DNA of 64,000 nucleotides from Malachius bipustulatus. Taxonomy: Eukaryota > Arthropoda > Insecta > Coleoptera > Melyridae. Below are positions 42,111 through 54,000 of this stretch, piece by piece. The notes under the pieces are model-generated. The model saw only the letters and a list, made by a program, of their open reading frames with translations. It did not search any database and was not told where the DNA came from. Each line of letters begins with the position of its first letter. Position 1 is the stretch's first letter. Position numbers and translations under genes: made by a program. The stretch is taken from contig OU342637.1 in NCBI GenBank assembly GCA_910589415.1, positions 37,106,162-37,170,161 of the forward strand, read 5' to 3'.

Positions 42111-42866
42111 GAGAGTCGGTAGTCTCGGAAAGCTGAATGCCATTTTTCTCGGAAACGGTTCACTTTAGAGCCGTTAACCAAGTGTACCTTTTTGGTGTAG
42201 AAAACATGGGCGGTTCAAAGGCGCTGCTTAAAATCGCATTTATTCCAGTGGCGTAGAAATTAGGGGGTCGAAACCCTCAAAATACCCTAAATTTACGCCA
42301 CTGAATTTTTTAAAACCTTTTTTTTTTAAACCACTTTTTCGTGATTTAGGGGTCAGGATCGGTTAACATTTGGTGATTTTCGAAAAGTGATGTCCACAAT
42401 ATTAAAAAATACATACACTAAAATAGAAAGTAGGGAAGAAAATAAATCTTATTTATAAATAAAACTCTAAAAGAGAGTATTGTTTGTTCGTAACGTATCT
42501 AGTGGCCTTCGTTCCGTTCCCAATTTATTTGTTTTAATAATTAAATTTAATTAAACGAGAGATACCTAAACCTAAAGGCACCACTACTGTAACTGGTATA
42601 AATAAAATGTAATCATTAATAGTTAATCAAATATATTTTTGTATCACTTATGTATGTCACAATGTAAAGGAAGACCGTTGACCTCTCAATTATCTTATTT
42701 GTATGAATTTCTTATTCTCTTATAGCGCCTTAAGGAAAAAATTACATAAAAATAAGTGACGATGCCGCCGCTGCGCAGATTCGTCAAATAAATTTTATAT
42801 TTTTGTCTTGAGTTATTGTTATTAATAATTTTTTTTAGATTAAGTTATTGTTATTACGAAATCACG
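42111..42866. other. intergenic, no gene seen
   Basis: AT-rich sequence with short repeated phrases (TCGGAAACGGTTCACTTTAG). No open frame with recognisable features was found. Confidence 0.45.
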
Positions 42867-43258
42867 ATGGAAGAGTGTAGTTATTGTAGTATCAAATCGA
42901 CGTCCAGCACCGTAAGTAACTTTTTCGTCTGCTTAATTATTTCGTCTTAAAAAAAATATTTTTTACTTACTTTTAAAATAATATCTCGATTGCGAGGCGC
43001 GATAAAATTTTGATACCTCGTCTCTCTTTCTTGTTATTAATAAAAGACTGACTTAGTGCGAATATTCTCATCCAGTGTGTTATTGTTATTATTGTTGTTA
43101 TTATTATTGTTATTGCACCCCGAGGTTACATTTATGAAAATATTTAATCTCTTCTTATTTAAAAAAAAATATTAGTGAGGTAAACAATAAATAAAAAAAA
43201 TGTTTACGAACCCGAATATAAACGAAGAAAACTCCCTGCTGCCTCTAAAAAAGAAAGT
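42867..43258 (+). other. possible small exons, unsupported gene
   Basis: ATG-initiated MEECSYCSIKSTSST (42867-42911) is followed by a strong donor (ACC|GTAAGTAAC). A second short stretch, MFTNPNINEENSLLPLKKK (43200-43256), ends at another strong donor (GTAAGTACC). They could be alternative first exons of an unseen gene, but no downstream exon, domain or homologue was recognised. Confidence 0.2.
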
Positions 43259-44680
43259 AAGTACCTACCTAGTCCTAGTAAAAGTGTTACTATTTCAAAT
43301 ATTTCAAAAGAATCCAATTTCTTATATTAAAGTGTCCTTCAATTATATTTCTTCGTTACATAAGGTGTTACGAAGAGATGGTCGAGGCCAAGGTTGTTCT
43401 TAACGTTCTTCCTCGAGCTTGCGTAATAACAGCACATTTTGTTATTGAAGATCAAATTACTTCATACCTAGGCGCCTTGATTTACTTAGGTACTTACTCT
43501 TGTACGTCGTAGTCCGTACAATAATAATATACAGGGAGTGCCTTTTTATTCTGGCCATAAATATTTAAACCAGAAATGACATTTTTTCAAGCGAAAATTG
43601 AGGAAAAAATCTAGAAAATTTCAAAATTATAATCGTTACTTATAACGGTTCCCTGAGGCGTTATTTTCATTATAATCACGTTCTAACTTTATCTTCCAGT
43701 TAATTATTTTAATGGTTCCAAAATCAATAAGTTCCTGATCCAGAAGAACCTGTCACACTAAATAAATAAAAAGCGCAGTTAGATAAGCGAACGGTCAAAA
43801 AAATTGTAAAATTTTTAATTGCTGTTTAATTTTTATTACAAAATGGGAATAGAACGTTTATTCGTTCCTGCGGTCTTGGAGCGTATTTTTGTGGTCGTTT
43901 CTGGAATCATAAATTTTACAAAAAAAGAGCAGCTCCCAAGATCAATCAAGTCACGGTCACGGTACAGCTCCCATTATGCAGCCGTTCTTTTTATTGAAAA
44001 ATCTAAAATAATAATTCACGTTTTACAATGACACTATAAAAAGCGAAATTACTCATTTGGTGCTCATAGAAAAAGCGTAAATCCGCTGAGTAACACGTAA
44101 CATCTGTAATGGAACAGTTACTTTAATAATAATAATTAAACTAACATCAACACTAGCACTAACACGATTTTGCTAACGAGTAATTCGTGAAATTGGGCAG
44201 AAACTCTTCTTCATAATAAACGCGGCCCTGCTCAAGAAAAGCGAAATAATTTTCTTTCATAACAGTTCCGTTATTTTTAAGAATAACGGTTGAGATACAC
44301 TCGCAGTTCGCTGTATGATTCGTGATCACAGTTCCGGAACAAAAATCACGAATGCACGCTTTTATGAAAGGCTTTTTTGTTGTAAGGAGTTCGAAAAAAG
44401 GCGCCAAACAGTTTCTTTTTATTCTAGGTCCTAATAACCTAAAAGCAAAGGGAGTATCGCGTGAAAGACGCCCATTTTGGAAATCAGGAAAACATTTCCC
44501 CTTTTTTTGTATGTCGTTTATTCTTTAAGAAATATCAGCAAATCCCCCCCCCCCCCCCCCCCCTTACCCCCCTCGCGGTCCTTATACCTAAGAAGTCGAT
44601 AAAAGCGATAATAATAAAACATTTACAAGTAACCATTACAAGTTACAAGTAACCGTTACAAAAGTTATAAGTAACGACTG
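43259..44680. other. intergenic, no gene seen
   Basis: AT-rich. It contains a TACAGGGAGTGCC terminus-like word at 43529, a poly-C run at about 44546-44564, and repeated GTTACAAGTAACC words near 44630-44670. Short open frames on both strands show no recognisable protein. Confidence 0.45.
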
Positions 44681-46970
44681 TATTTTTGAAATGTTTGAAG
44701 AATGAGCTGCCGATCTTCGAAGATTAATGAAACAAACTGCGCTTTTTGTTTCAAGCAATGGATGCATAAAATTATGCTTTATTCTTGCCTTGTAATGGAA
44801 CCTAAGCTGAAAAAATTTACATATCAAGATTTTTGATAATTTTTTGAAATTGTGCCATTTTTTTTTAAATGGAGAAAATGAAGCTTTATTCCCGCTTTAT
44901 AATAAGAATTTAAATGAACTTTTTTTAGCGATTTTTGAAGATTGAGCTCGAGAAATTATTTTTTTTTAGACACGAAGGAATAAAATAACGTTTTATTCCC
45001 GTGCATTTATAAATTTGACATTTTCCTTGACGATTTTTGAAGTTTTATGACAAAACTGCGGTTTTTGTTTCAAGATGGAGGAATAAAATTACACTTTATT
45101 CTCGCCTTATAATGAGAACTCGACTGAAAAAAACATCGAGATTTTCGTTAATTTTTGAAGATTGCGCCAAAAATTTCATTTTTTAAATGAAGAAAAAAAA
45201 AGCTTTATTCCCGTTTTATAATGAAAATTTAAAAAAAAACTTTTTCTTCACGATTTTTGAAGATTGAGCTCGGGAGATAATTTTTTTTTGGACACCAAGA
45301 AATAAAATAACGATTTATTCCCGCGCATTTATAAATTCAACATTTTCCTTGACGATTTTTGAAGTTTTATGACAAAACTGCGATTTTTGTTTCAAGCAAT
45401 GGAGGAATAAAATTATGCTTTATTCCCACCTTATAATAAGAACTAAACTGAAAAAAAACATCAAGATTTTCGTTAATTTTTGAAGATTGCGCCAAAAATT
45501 GCATTTTTTTAAATGAAGAAAAAATAAAGCTTTATTCCCGCTTTATAATAAAAATTTAAATGAACTTTTTCTTCGCGATTTTTGAAGATTGAGCTCGAGA
45601 AATTATTTTTTTTTCATACACGAAGGAATAAAATAACGATTTATTCCCGTGCATTTATAAATTTAACATTTTCCTTGACGATTTTTTTTACAAATCTGCG
45701 GTTTTTATTTCAAGCAATGGGAGAATAAAATAATGCTTTATTCTCGCCTTGTAATGGGAACTAAACTGAAAAAAATTAACATATCAAGATTTTGATAAAT
45801 TTTTGAAGATTGCGTCAAAAATTGCATTTATTTAATGAAAAATAAATAAAGCATTATTCCCGCCTTATAATAACAAGTACCGGGTGGGCATTTAAGAATG
45901 AACAGCGGCCATATCTTGGGAAATATTGATCCTACAGTTTCAAAATGAAAATTTTCCTGACATAAGTGACTATGTGAAATGCAATGAAAATATTTTCAAG
46001 ATGGTCGCACTTCCGGAAATACCGGAAGTTGACACCTACTTCGTTATTTTAACGGGGACACCCTGTAAAATATTATATTTTTTAAATGTCTGAAGAAATC
46101 GAATACAGGTGGTTTTCACCATTGGAATTTAGATTGATGAAAAATCTGTTAGTTTTCATCACCCTGTATAAAAATTCAAACCACATAGTATGATACCTTG
46201 TAAAAAGTTAAGATAGGGACATGTAAGCCGTTTTTAGATATATTGAGCCGTTCTAGTTCTACACTGCTTTGAAGTTGGAAAATTGCGATTTTCACTTGTT
46301 TATAACTCATAAACCGCTCAATCTAAATTCCAATGGTGAAAACCACCTGTATTCGATTTCTTCAGACATTTAAAAAATATAATATTTTACAGGATGTCCC
46401 CGTTAAAATAACGAAGTAGATGTCAACTTCCGGTATGTCCGGAAGTGCGACCATCTTGAAAATATTTTCATTGCATTTCGCATAGTCACTTATGTCGGGA
46501 AAATTTTCATTTTGAAACTGTAGGATCAATATTTCCCAAGATATGGCCGCTGTTCATTCTTAAATGCCCACCCGGTACACTGTGATAATAAAATTAACAA
46601 TCTCTTGACGATTTTTAAAGAGTGAGCTCGAGAACTGTCCCCGATTTTAAGTAATGAAAGCATAAAATAACGTTTTATTCCCAGTGTGTATGGGGTAGGT
46701 ACCTGCAATGTATTTAAAAATATTACGTTTCCCTCGCGTGGTTTGAAGATTGACCTTGAGAACTCCATTTTTTCAAGAAATGGAGCAATAAAAGTTTTGA
46801 AAATTACGTTCGAGAATGTAACTTATTTTTTAAGAAATTAAGTATAAAATTACGTTTTATTCCCGCTTTAGGTATAAGTAATAGAGGAATACAATTTCAT
46901 TAAAAAATTAAAAATTTCTTCGCAGTTTTTGAAGATTCAGCTCGAGAATTGCATCCAGTAAAGTATTTAT
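44680..46970. repeat. higher-order satellite, ~320-bp period of three subunits
   Basis: The words GATTTTTGAAGATT, TTTGTTTCAAGCAATGG, AATAAAATAACG and CTTTATTCCCGC recur in a fixed order. CTGCGGTTTTTGTTTCAAG-like anchors lie near 44735, 45060, 45385 and 45700, giving a period of about 320 bp. Within it three related subunits of about 105-110 bp share the TTTATTCCCG..TTATAA core. The palindromic MITE 45877-46578 interrupts the array, which continues in decayed form to about 46950. Confidence 0.85.
45877..46578. mobile_element. palindromic MITE with GTACCGGGTGGGCA ends
   Basis: The left end GTACCGGGTGGGCATTTAAG and its inverse at 46565-46578 bound long arms. The arms hold AAAATATTTTCAAGATGG, CACTTCCGGAAATACCGG and GACACCCTGTAAAAT on the left and inverted on the right. 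The arms are related to those of 54956-55818. Insertion is inside the satellite. There is no coding capacity. Confidence 0.85.
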
Positions 46971-46972
46971 TT

Positions 46973-47433
46973 GGTTAACCTGCTGTTTAGCGACGGTTTT
47001 ACCCCTACGCTGGCCCCCCTCCACTCTCTCTGCTTGCTAGGCTCCGACACGTTCTCAGCGTTGCCATATGCAAGCCCTTCTCCTACGTTCTGCAGACAAT
47101 CCTGCGTGCTTCCTGCCCGCTTCCGCACGAGACCGTAATAAGTAGCTACCGGTTCCGTCAGGTATTTGGTCAGGGTAGGTTTTTTTTTCATTTTACGAAT
47201 ATTTGAAGGAAAAAAAACCTACCCTGACCAAAGACCTGACTTACTGCAGCAAATAAGTGTTTTAATATTATTTGTAATCAAAAATGACACTTTAAGGGCC
47301 GTAGGAGAACGGAGACACGGATTTCATGTGGCAACGCTGAGAGCCTGTCGACTCAGAGCTAGCAGCACGCTAGCAGAGAGAGTGGAGGGGGGCCAGCGTA
47401 GGGGTAAAACCGTCGCTAATCAGCAGGTTAACC
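46973..47433. mobile_element. TIR element with GGTTAACCTGCTG ends, 8-bp target site
   Basis: Inverted termini of about 70 bp (GGTTAACCTGCTG.TTAGCGACGG, then CCCCTACGCTGGCC and CACTCTCTCTGC) are flanked by a perfect 8-bp duplication ATTTATTT (46965-46972 and 47434-47441). A second internal palindrome (GGTCAGGGTAGGTTTTTTT and its inverse, 47168-47232) marks the centre. There is no transposase. Confidence 0.85.
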
Positions 47434-47441
47434 ATTTATTT

Positions 47442-47990
47442 TATAGGGGGTGTAACAAAAAGTCCTGCTATATACCATGAATGATCAAAAATTATGTCTT
47501 TTTGCTTGAAAATTTTTTTTTCGTACTTACAACTTATTCGTAGAAACTGTATGATTAACAGATTGTAACAGTAATCATTATTTTGGGAGCCGTTACAGTA
47601 AGTAACGATTATTTCTCTAATGAATTTTAAACGAGTACTTCATTCGAACTGTGGGATTATCCGAAAAAAAAATTTTTTTGAAACATCGAAAGGAAAAAGT
47701 GCTTGATTTTAGAGCTTGTAGAGTGAGGTCTGTTACCAGGAACGGCAAAAATAACGCTTTATTGGTTATCGTATTCCTCGTCGTATCGGTTCGTACAAAT
47801 GTATATTATACCATTTCAGGGCGCGTTTTTAAAAGAAATTGATTTGGAATTTCCACAGTAAGTAATTATGATAATATGATACAATTTCGAAAATAATGAA
47901 AATATTCAAAATTGAATGAACGAAATGATAATTTGTTGAAAAAATTATATAAATACGTCCAGGAACCAATCATCTGTCTTTAAAGGGAAG
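47442..47990. other. intergenic, no gene seen
   Basis: AT-rich, with no recognisable gene. The 63-codon open frame at 47651 shows no domain. Confidence 0.4.
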
Positions 47991-48640
47991 TTCTTAAGAT
48001 ACGTCTAATGACTTATTGGCCTAAATATGAAATCCTGATACACCCCCCGAGTGAGGTATCGTTTTAAAGGGCTCGAAGCGGCGAGTTCAAAAATAAAAAA
48101 ATCCCAAGTCAATATATTATTATAAATTTTTGACATCAAACACTACTTTTTCCTGAGCGTCAGTATCGTTAATTGAACTGAACAAAAAAATGCATAATTT
48201 GTTGAAAAAATTGGATGAAGATGTCCAGGAACCAGTCACCTGTCTTAAAAAAGAAGTGTTTGTTAAGAGACGTCTAATGATCTGGCCTAAATATGAAAAT
48301 TCTAATACACCCCCCCCCCCCCCCCCCGAGTGGGGTATCGTTTTAAAAGGCTCGAAGCGGCGAGTTCAAAAATAAAAAATACCAAGTCAATATCAATATT
48401 TTTGACATCAAACACTACTTTTTCATTAGCGTCAGTATCGTTAATTGAACTGAACTGAACGAAAAATTGGATAAATACGTCCAGGAACCAATCATCTGTC
48501 TTAAAAAGGAAGTTTTTGTTAAGAGACGTATAGTGACCTGGCCTAAATATGAAAATTCTAATACACCCCCCCCCCCCCCCCCGAGTGGGGTATCGTTTTA
48601 AAGGGCTTGAAGCGGCGAGTTCAAAAATTAAAAAAAAATC
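47991..48640 (+). repeat. ~265-bp satellite, block 4, with poly-C expansions
   Basis: Three units near 48000, 48270 and 48530 carry the motifs of the blocks around the cadherin gene (GACGTCTAATGATCTGGCC, CGAGTGGGGTATCG, GGGCTTGAAGCGGCGAG). The CCCC step before CGAGTGGGG has expanded to about 20 and 17 C residues in two units. Confidence 0.85.
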
Positions 48641-50527
48641 CGAACTCATCAATATCAATATTAAGTTTATCAATATAAAACTTAAGTTTTTAATCAAATT
48701 AACAGAATAAGAAGAACGATATATCCCTAATAGTTGTACTCTTGTGCAAAAAATATGCGTTTTAGTCATCAGTTTACCATCAGTGGCGTGGGTAGGGTAA
48801 AAAATATGTAAAGATTGACAAATTTCTATATTAATTTTAGGGCGCGTTTTCACAATGGATTCAGAATGGAATCAAATCAACGCATAAAGAAGCTTTTTCG
48901 TTTTTAATAGGCCACCCCGTATAAATGGTTTCGTCTAATTCGTCTATGCCCTACCCCAACTGGTAATCGCTTGATGCTAGTCCAGGTGCTAGTGTCGGGA
49001 TCCTTTTTTTTTTGTATCGGAGAAGAAGAGAGATGGTGGTGTTAGTGTTAGTGTTACTACTGGTGCTGGAACCGGGCATCAAACGACCGGTTAATGTTAA
49101 TAAGTCTGATTAATTACTGGACTAGCACTAGCGCTAGCGCTAGACTATCAGGCATCAGAGCCAGAGCGCATAAAGTCGCGAGATGAAGAGTCAGACGAAA
49201 CGAGCTTCCGTTATTACTACTAAAGCTAAAGCCTCTAGAGCCCGTTGAACCGTATTTATTTAATACGCACAGAACAACACTAACACTAACACCAACACCA
49301 ACTCCATACATCTCTCTTCTCTCTGACTCTGCAAAAGATCTAATAAGTATCTATCTATCTATTAGAACGAGTGGTTGGTTCTCTAGTTCTAGTTCTTCTA
49401 GTTCTCCAGTCTCCAGTTCTTCAGTTCTAGTTTTAATTCTTGTAGCCGCGGTAGGGTAGAAGAGGTGATAGAGAAGAGATGCTAATAAAATAGTGCTAGT
49501 GCTAGTGGTGGTGGTGGTGGTGGTGCGCTAGAGAAGATCGATAAAGTACTTGGTGATGATATGATGATCACCACGATAATGATGATGATGAAAAGCAATA
49601 AAAAGCGATTCTGAAAATTATTAATTACTCAGCGTCTCCTGAAATTGATAGCGTTAGCGAGCGAGCGACGAGAGATTGAGCCCTGATTCCCATAATAAGA
49701 GATCGAGCCCATTAACAAACTGCTTACTGCTTGCATTGCATTGCAATGCAATGCAAGCACGAAGAATAATACTCGTGTTATTATAATTATTATTCGGTGG
49801 TGGTAATAATAATAATAAAGCACCAGCACCAGCACTCAGCAGCACTAACGCACTGCCCGAGACCGAGAGTGACATTCCAGTGTAGAGATAAGCGCAGATC
49901 AAGGTTAGTAGTTTCAGTTTCTTCTAATTATCCCAAATAATTTCAGAGAGACGCTGTTATTGTTAATTATTGTTAAGAGCGACCGAATTTCGTGCATGCC
50001 GTGCGAGAGAAATAAAAATTAATTATTGCACTGGGCTGTAATAATCATTATTACCTATACCTACTTTAATAGTATCAATAACCAACAGTCACATTTCATA
50101 ACTGAATTTTTTGATTTCGGAGATCTTAATTATATCTCGGCTCCTGAATTGGAAGAGATAATCGATGGTGAGTATCCTGTAAAACTCGCTTTAATGATCC
50201 CGAGGGCTATTTTGAAGAATAATTATTAGTATACTCGCGCCAAAATTCAAATGAGTGATGACGTCACGTGAATACGCTTCAAACGCTGATTGGTTGGACT
50301 TGCTGAACGCGCCATCTAAGAGTGAGCCTGCTGAACGCGTCTTATATCTGTTCCGATAGCAGTAAACGTCACATCGATAGTTCCAGAACAATTATAATAG
50401 CATGTTCTATCATAACCTCAATTTCATTCTACACTCCAGCAGATATAATATTAGTCCATTCCAAGAGGAATATATATTAGTCCAAAAAATTCCCCCAAAA
50501 TATTTCAACTAGCGCTTTGAATCCCAC
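48641..50527. other. upstream region of CYP314A1, low complexity, no gene seen
   Basis: GCTAGTGCTAGTG, GGTGGTGGTGG and TTCTAGTTCTAG simple repeats occur at 49000-49530, with ATGATGATG runs and a perfect 30-bp palindrome at 49729-49758. A 67-codon open frame (50026-50229) has no recognisable domain. Part of this may hold the unseen 5' UTR exon of the P450 gene. Confidence 0.4.
49729..49758. repeat. perfect 30-bp palindrome of TTGCA/TGCAA steps
   Basis: Both halves read GCTTGCATTGCATTG outward, and the centre contains TTGCAA. Its TGCAAT words resemble C/EBP half sites. It may be a regulatory site or a chance product of a short TGCAT repeat. Confidence 0.6.
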
Positions 50528-50752
50528 CACTTCTGGGACAGTCATAGCTTGAGAAAATGCCTTTTCAGTATTACGCAACTTCAGAATAGACCTCCTTTTA
50601 GAAGTCGTTAGAAAAAGAGGCCCTTATAGGGAACTTTTCCCAGGGACTTTTGCTCTGCCACTAAGGACTGTAAAATAAGTCTATTCTGAAGTTGTGTAGC
50701 ATCTAGAAGACATTTTGGTCAAATTATGATTGACAGACTGTCCCAGAAATGT
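50528..50752. mobile_element. short MITE with ACTTCTGGGACAGTC ends
   Basis: The left end ACTTCTGGGACAGTC and right end GACTGTCCCAGAAATG are inverted. A second inverted block (CAACTTCAGAATAGAC and its inverse GTCTATTCTGAAGTTG) lies inside. The unit is about 225 bp, just upstream of the P450 gene. Confidence 0.65.
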
Positions 50753-51068
50753 TTTTTGGGTCTATGATGTATATTTTTTCAAAACCCTTTTTTTTCTCAT
50801 TTTTTGTCGTTTATTTTTGATCCCAGTCGGTAAACTGGTTTTTTTGCAACGGCTAAAATGTAATTCATTCATTTTATAAAGCTTCACATACCTACAGAAA
50901 AAAAGTTTTTGTTTATTGAGGTGCTTTCATTTGAAGTGAAACACCCTGTATACACTCACCTCTCTATTACCTATATAACTAATATTGTGGACGTCTCTCT
51001 ATTTTAAGTAATTTTTTGACCTAATTTACGTCGAATTGAGGTAAATTTAACATAAAACTTCCTTGCAG

Positions 51069-54000
51069 ATGCTGGCCCTGATACAGCAGCTAGTAGACAC
51101 CATATACTTGGCGTTCTCGTCCCTCTGCCACTTCTTGGTAGGACATCGTCCCGCTCTAGAGAAGAAAGTCCCCGATCAGCCGGCCAAGAAGACGATCTGG
51201 GACATCCCGGGTCCGCTGGCTCTGCCCGTTTTGGGCACCGATTGGGTCTACTTGATCGGTCTATGGAAGACCAACAGAATGCACGAGCGGTATCGTTATC
51301 TTTACGACAACTACGGCCCGGTTGTCAGGGAGGAGGCTCTGTTCAATGTGCCGGTGGTGCATCTGTTCGAGAAGGAGGAGATCGAGACCGTTTTTAGGTT
51401 AGTTGATTATTGTTTTTTTTTTATGTTTTTGTGTGAGATATTTGCGTGTTGTCGAAACTCAAAGCTTTAGTCATTAGGTATATCCAAATTGCCCGAAATT
51501 GTCGATTTTTTTTGTTATCCCCGTTAGGAGGGAGGTCATTATTGGTAGTATAAATTCAAGATGGCAACCAGATCCGAGGTGCGCGTGAGTTCCTGCAGAC
51601 TATAACTTCCTGCAGAGTATCCGCCATCTTGAATTAAGTGTTGGTGTTTCGCGAATGAGAAGCGTATTTTTGATTTTATTGAAAAAATAGTCGATACCAT
51701 TTTTGACAAGGAAAAGGAGTTCTACAAATTCGTATACTTAATATTTTTTCATATATTGCGTATTAAACGAGTAATAACCGGTTATTAAAAAAAAGCGCGT
51801 TGAAAATTTATTTGGTCGAATATCTTTTTTTCTTTCAGCGCCATCGCAAAAAAAGTTTCATAAAAGCTGTTACAGACACAATTGCCTACAACTTTTATTT
51901 AAAACTTTTTTTCATACGATAAATCGTTTGGTTGCCATAGCGTCTAAAAGTTGACACGCATTGCCACCGGCAAAGTTGCAGAAAATTGAATTTCCTGCAA
52001 TGTTTTTTCTGTCATATTTGCCCAAAACATTGAAAATGACCGAGTAATTCAGGAAAAACAATGATGTTTCATAAAATTCAAAATGGCGGACTGATGTGCG
52101 CCTCGGATCTGTTCGCCATATTGAATTTAGAACTCAATATTTACCAAAAGAATCAAAATGGTCGAGTTATTCAAGAAAAATAATTATTTTTCAGAAAATT
52201 CAACATGGCGAAATAATACCCAGTTTGTATCCGGTCGCCATTTTGAATTTAGACTACCATTTTCACTAAAAGTATTTAAAATGGCCGAGTATACGAGAAT
52301 GAGAATCTACAGAGATATTTTTTCAGGAGTCATGCCTCCACTTTTCACTTTTATATTTTCATAAATTTCAAAATGGCGGAATGATGTGCGTCTCGGATCT
52401 GGTCGCCATATTGAATTTACAATTCAATTTTTGCCAAGAGAATTAAAATGGTCGAGCTATTCAAGAAAAACTGCAGTTTCTTCAAAAACTACCAGTTTCC
52501 CTGCTACAAGACTTGGCTTTTTTTATAAACCAACATGGCAATTTATCTAGGAATAATTTCTAATTTGGCAGCACTGTAACTGTGCCCCTGATGATTGTCT
52601 CGGGCGCCACTTTTGTCTTCTTTTCCAAGACTGAAACAGGGCTTGCGTATTATTTGCGTTGTAACAATCGTGTTGTGCTGGAGAGAGAAACTCTTGTTCC
52701 AGGGTAGCCCCAATGGAGAAATGAAATGTCGCACCTGCGCGTTAGCGCGAAAAGAGTGAGTTCGTACACATGAAAATATCTAATAAGCAAACCGTGATAC
52801 AATATTAATTTTTTATTTGTTTTAGATGCGTAAGTAAATACCCGTTACGTCCGCCGACTGAAGCAATCGCGCATTACAGGAAGAGTAACCCTGAGAGATA
52901 TGCGAGCGTTGGTTTGATAAATGAGCAAGGTAATTAATTATTGATGGTGTTTGTTATTTTTTGAACTTGACATTTGTCCCGATAATAGACACACTTATTA
53001 TTACACATCTATATCGTCTGTTGTTTTGATACCTATCTATCAATAATTAGCTCATAATAATAATAATAATGATCGATGTTACTTCATTTTTCATTATAAC
53101 ACTTTATGTTGTTATCTTTTTTTTCAAGCGGAACGCCTCCAGCTAGGCTAGACTACTTGTTATGTCTCACTAACTCTCTGATATATTTTCAGGTCCGACA
53201 TGGAACAAGCTACGTCACGAACTGACCCCCGGACTGATGAGCCCCAGGACAATTGCCCACTTCCTGCCGGAACTAACCGAGATAATCAGCGAATGGTGTC
53301 GCCTCTTGGAGAAGCACCGCGACCCGAACGGGAACGTCAGCAACATCGACCAACTGGCCGGTCGTCTCGGCCTGGAGATCAGCTGCGCCCTGGTCCTGGG
53401 GAAAAGAATGGGCTTCCTGGTGCCCGAATCGGAATCCGCGATGGCCGAGGAGTTCGCGAAAGCGGTCCACGAGCATTTCATCGCAACCAGAGACACCTAC
53501 TTCGGGCTGCCGCTCTGGAAGCTCTTCCCCACCCCCACTTACAAGAAACTGATCAGAAACGAAGACAAGATCTATCGGATCGCCTCCGAGATAATCGACT
53601 CGAGGGAGAACGAGAGCCCGATCCTGGAGTCGATCTTGAGAGCAGATATCGACGACCGCGAGAAGAGCGCCGCCATAATCGACTTCCTGGCAGCCGGGGT
53701 GCATACTCTGAAGAACAGTCTTCTCTTCCTGCTCCATCTGGCCGCTTCCAATCGAGAGATCCAAGATAAGATAATCAAGGAGCCCACGATCGATTACGCC
53801 AAAGCGTGCGTCATGGAATCGTTCAGATATCTGCCGACCGCGTGCACTCTGGCGAGAATAACCGATCAAGATCTCACTTTGGGGGGCTACAACGTCAAAT
53901 CGGGGAACGTCGTGGTGTGTCACACGGGGATAGCGTGCAGGGACGAGGGTAATTTCAAAGAGGCCAACACGTTCAAGCCGGAGAGGTGGTTGGGAGATGA

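Noticed and set aside
50026..50229. 67-codon open frame upstream of the P450
   Set aside because: No domain, no splice junction in phase with the P450 start, and low sequence complexity nearby.
53273..53923. Minus-strand open frame of 216 codons, and a plus-strand +1 frame at 53200-53769
   Set aside because: Both overlap the P450 exon, whose frame carries ExxR and heme motifs; they are shadows of GC-rich coding sequence.
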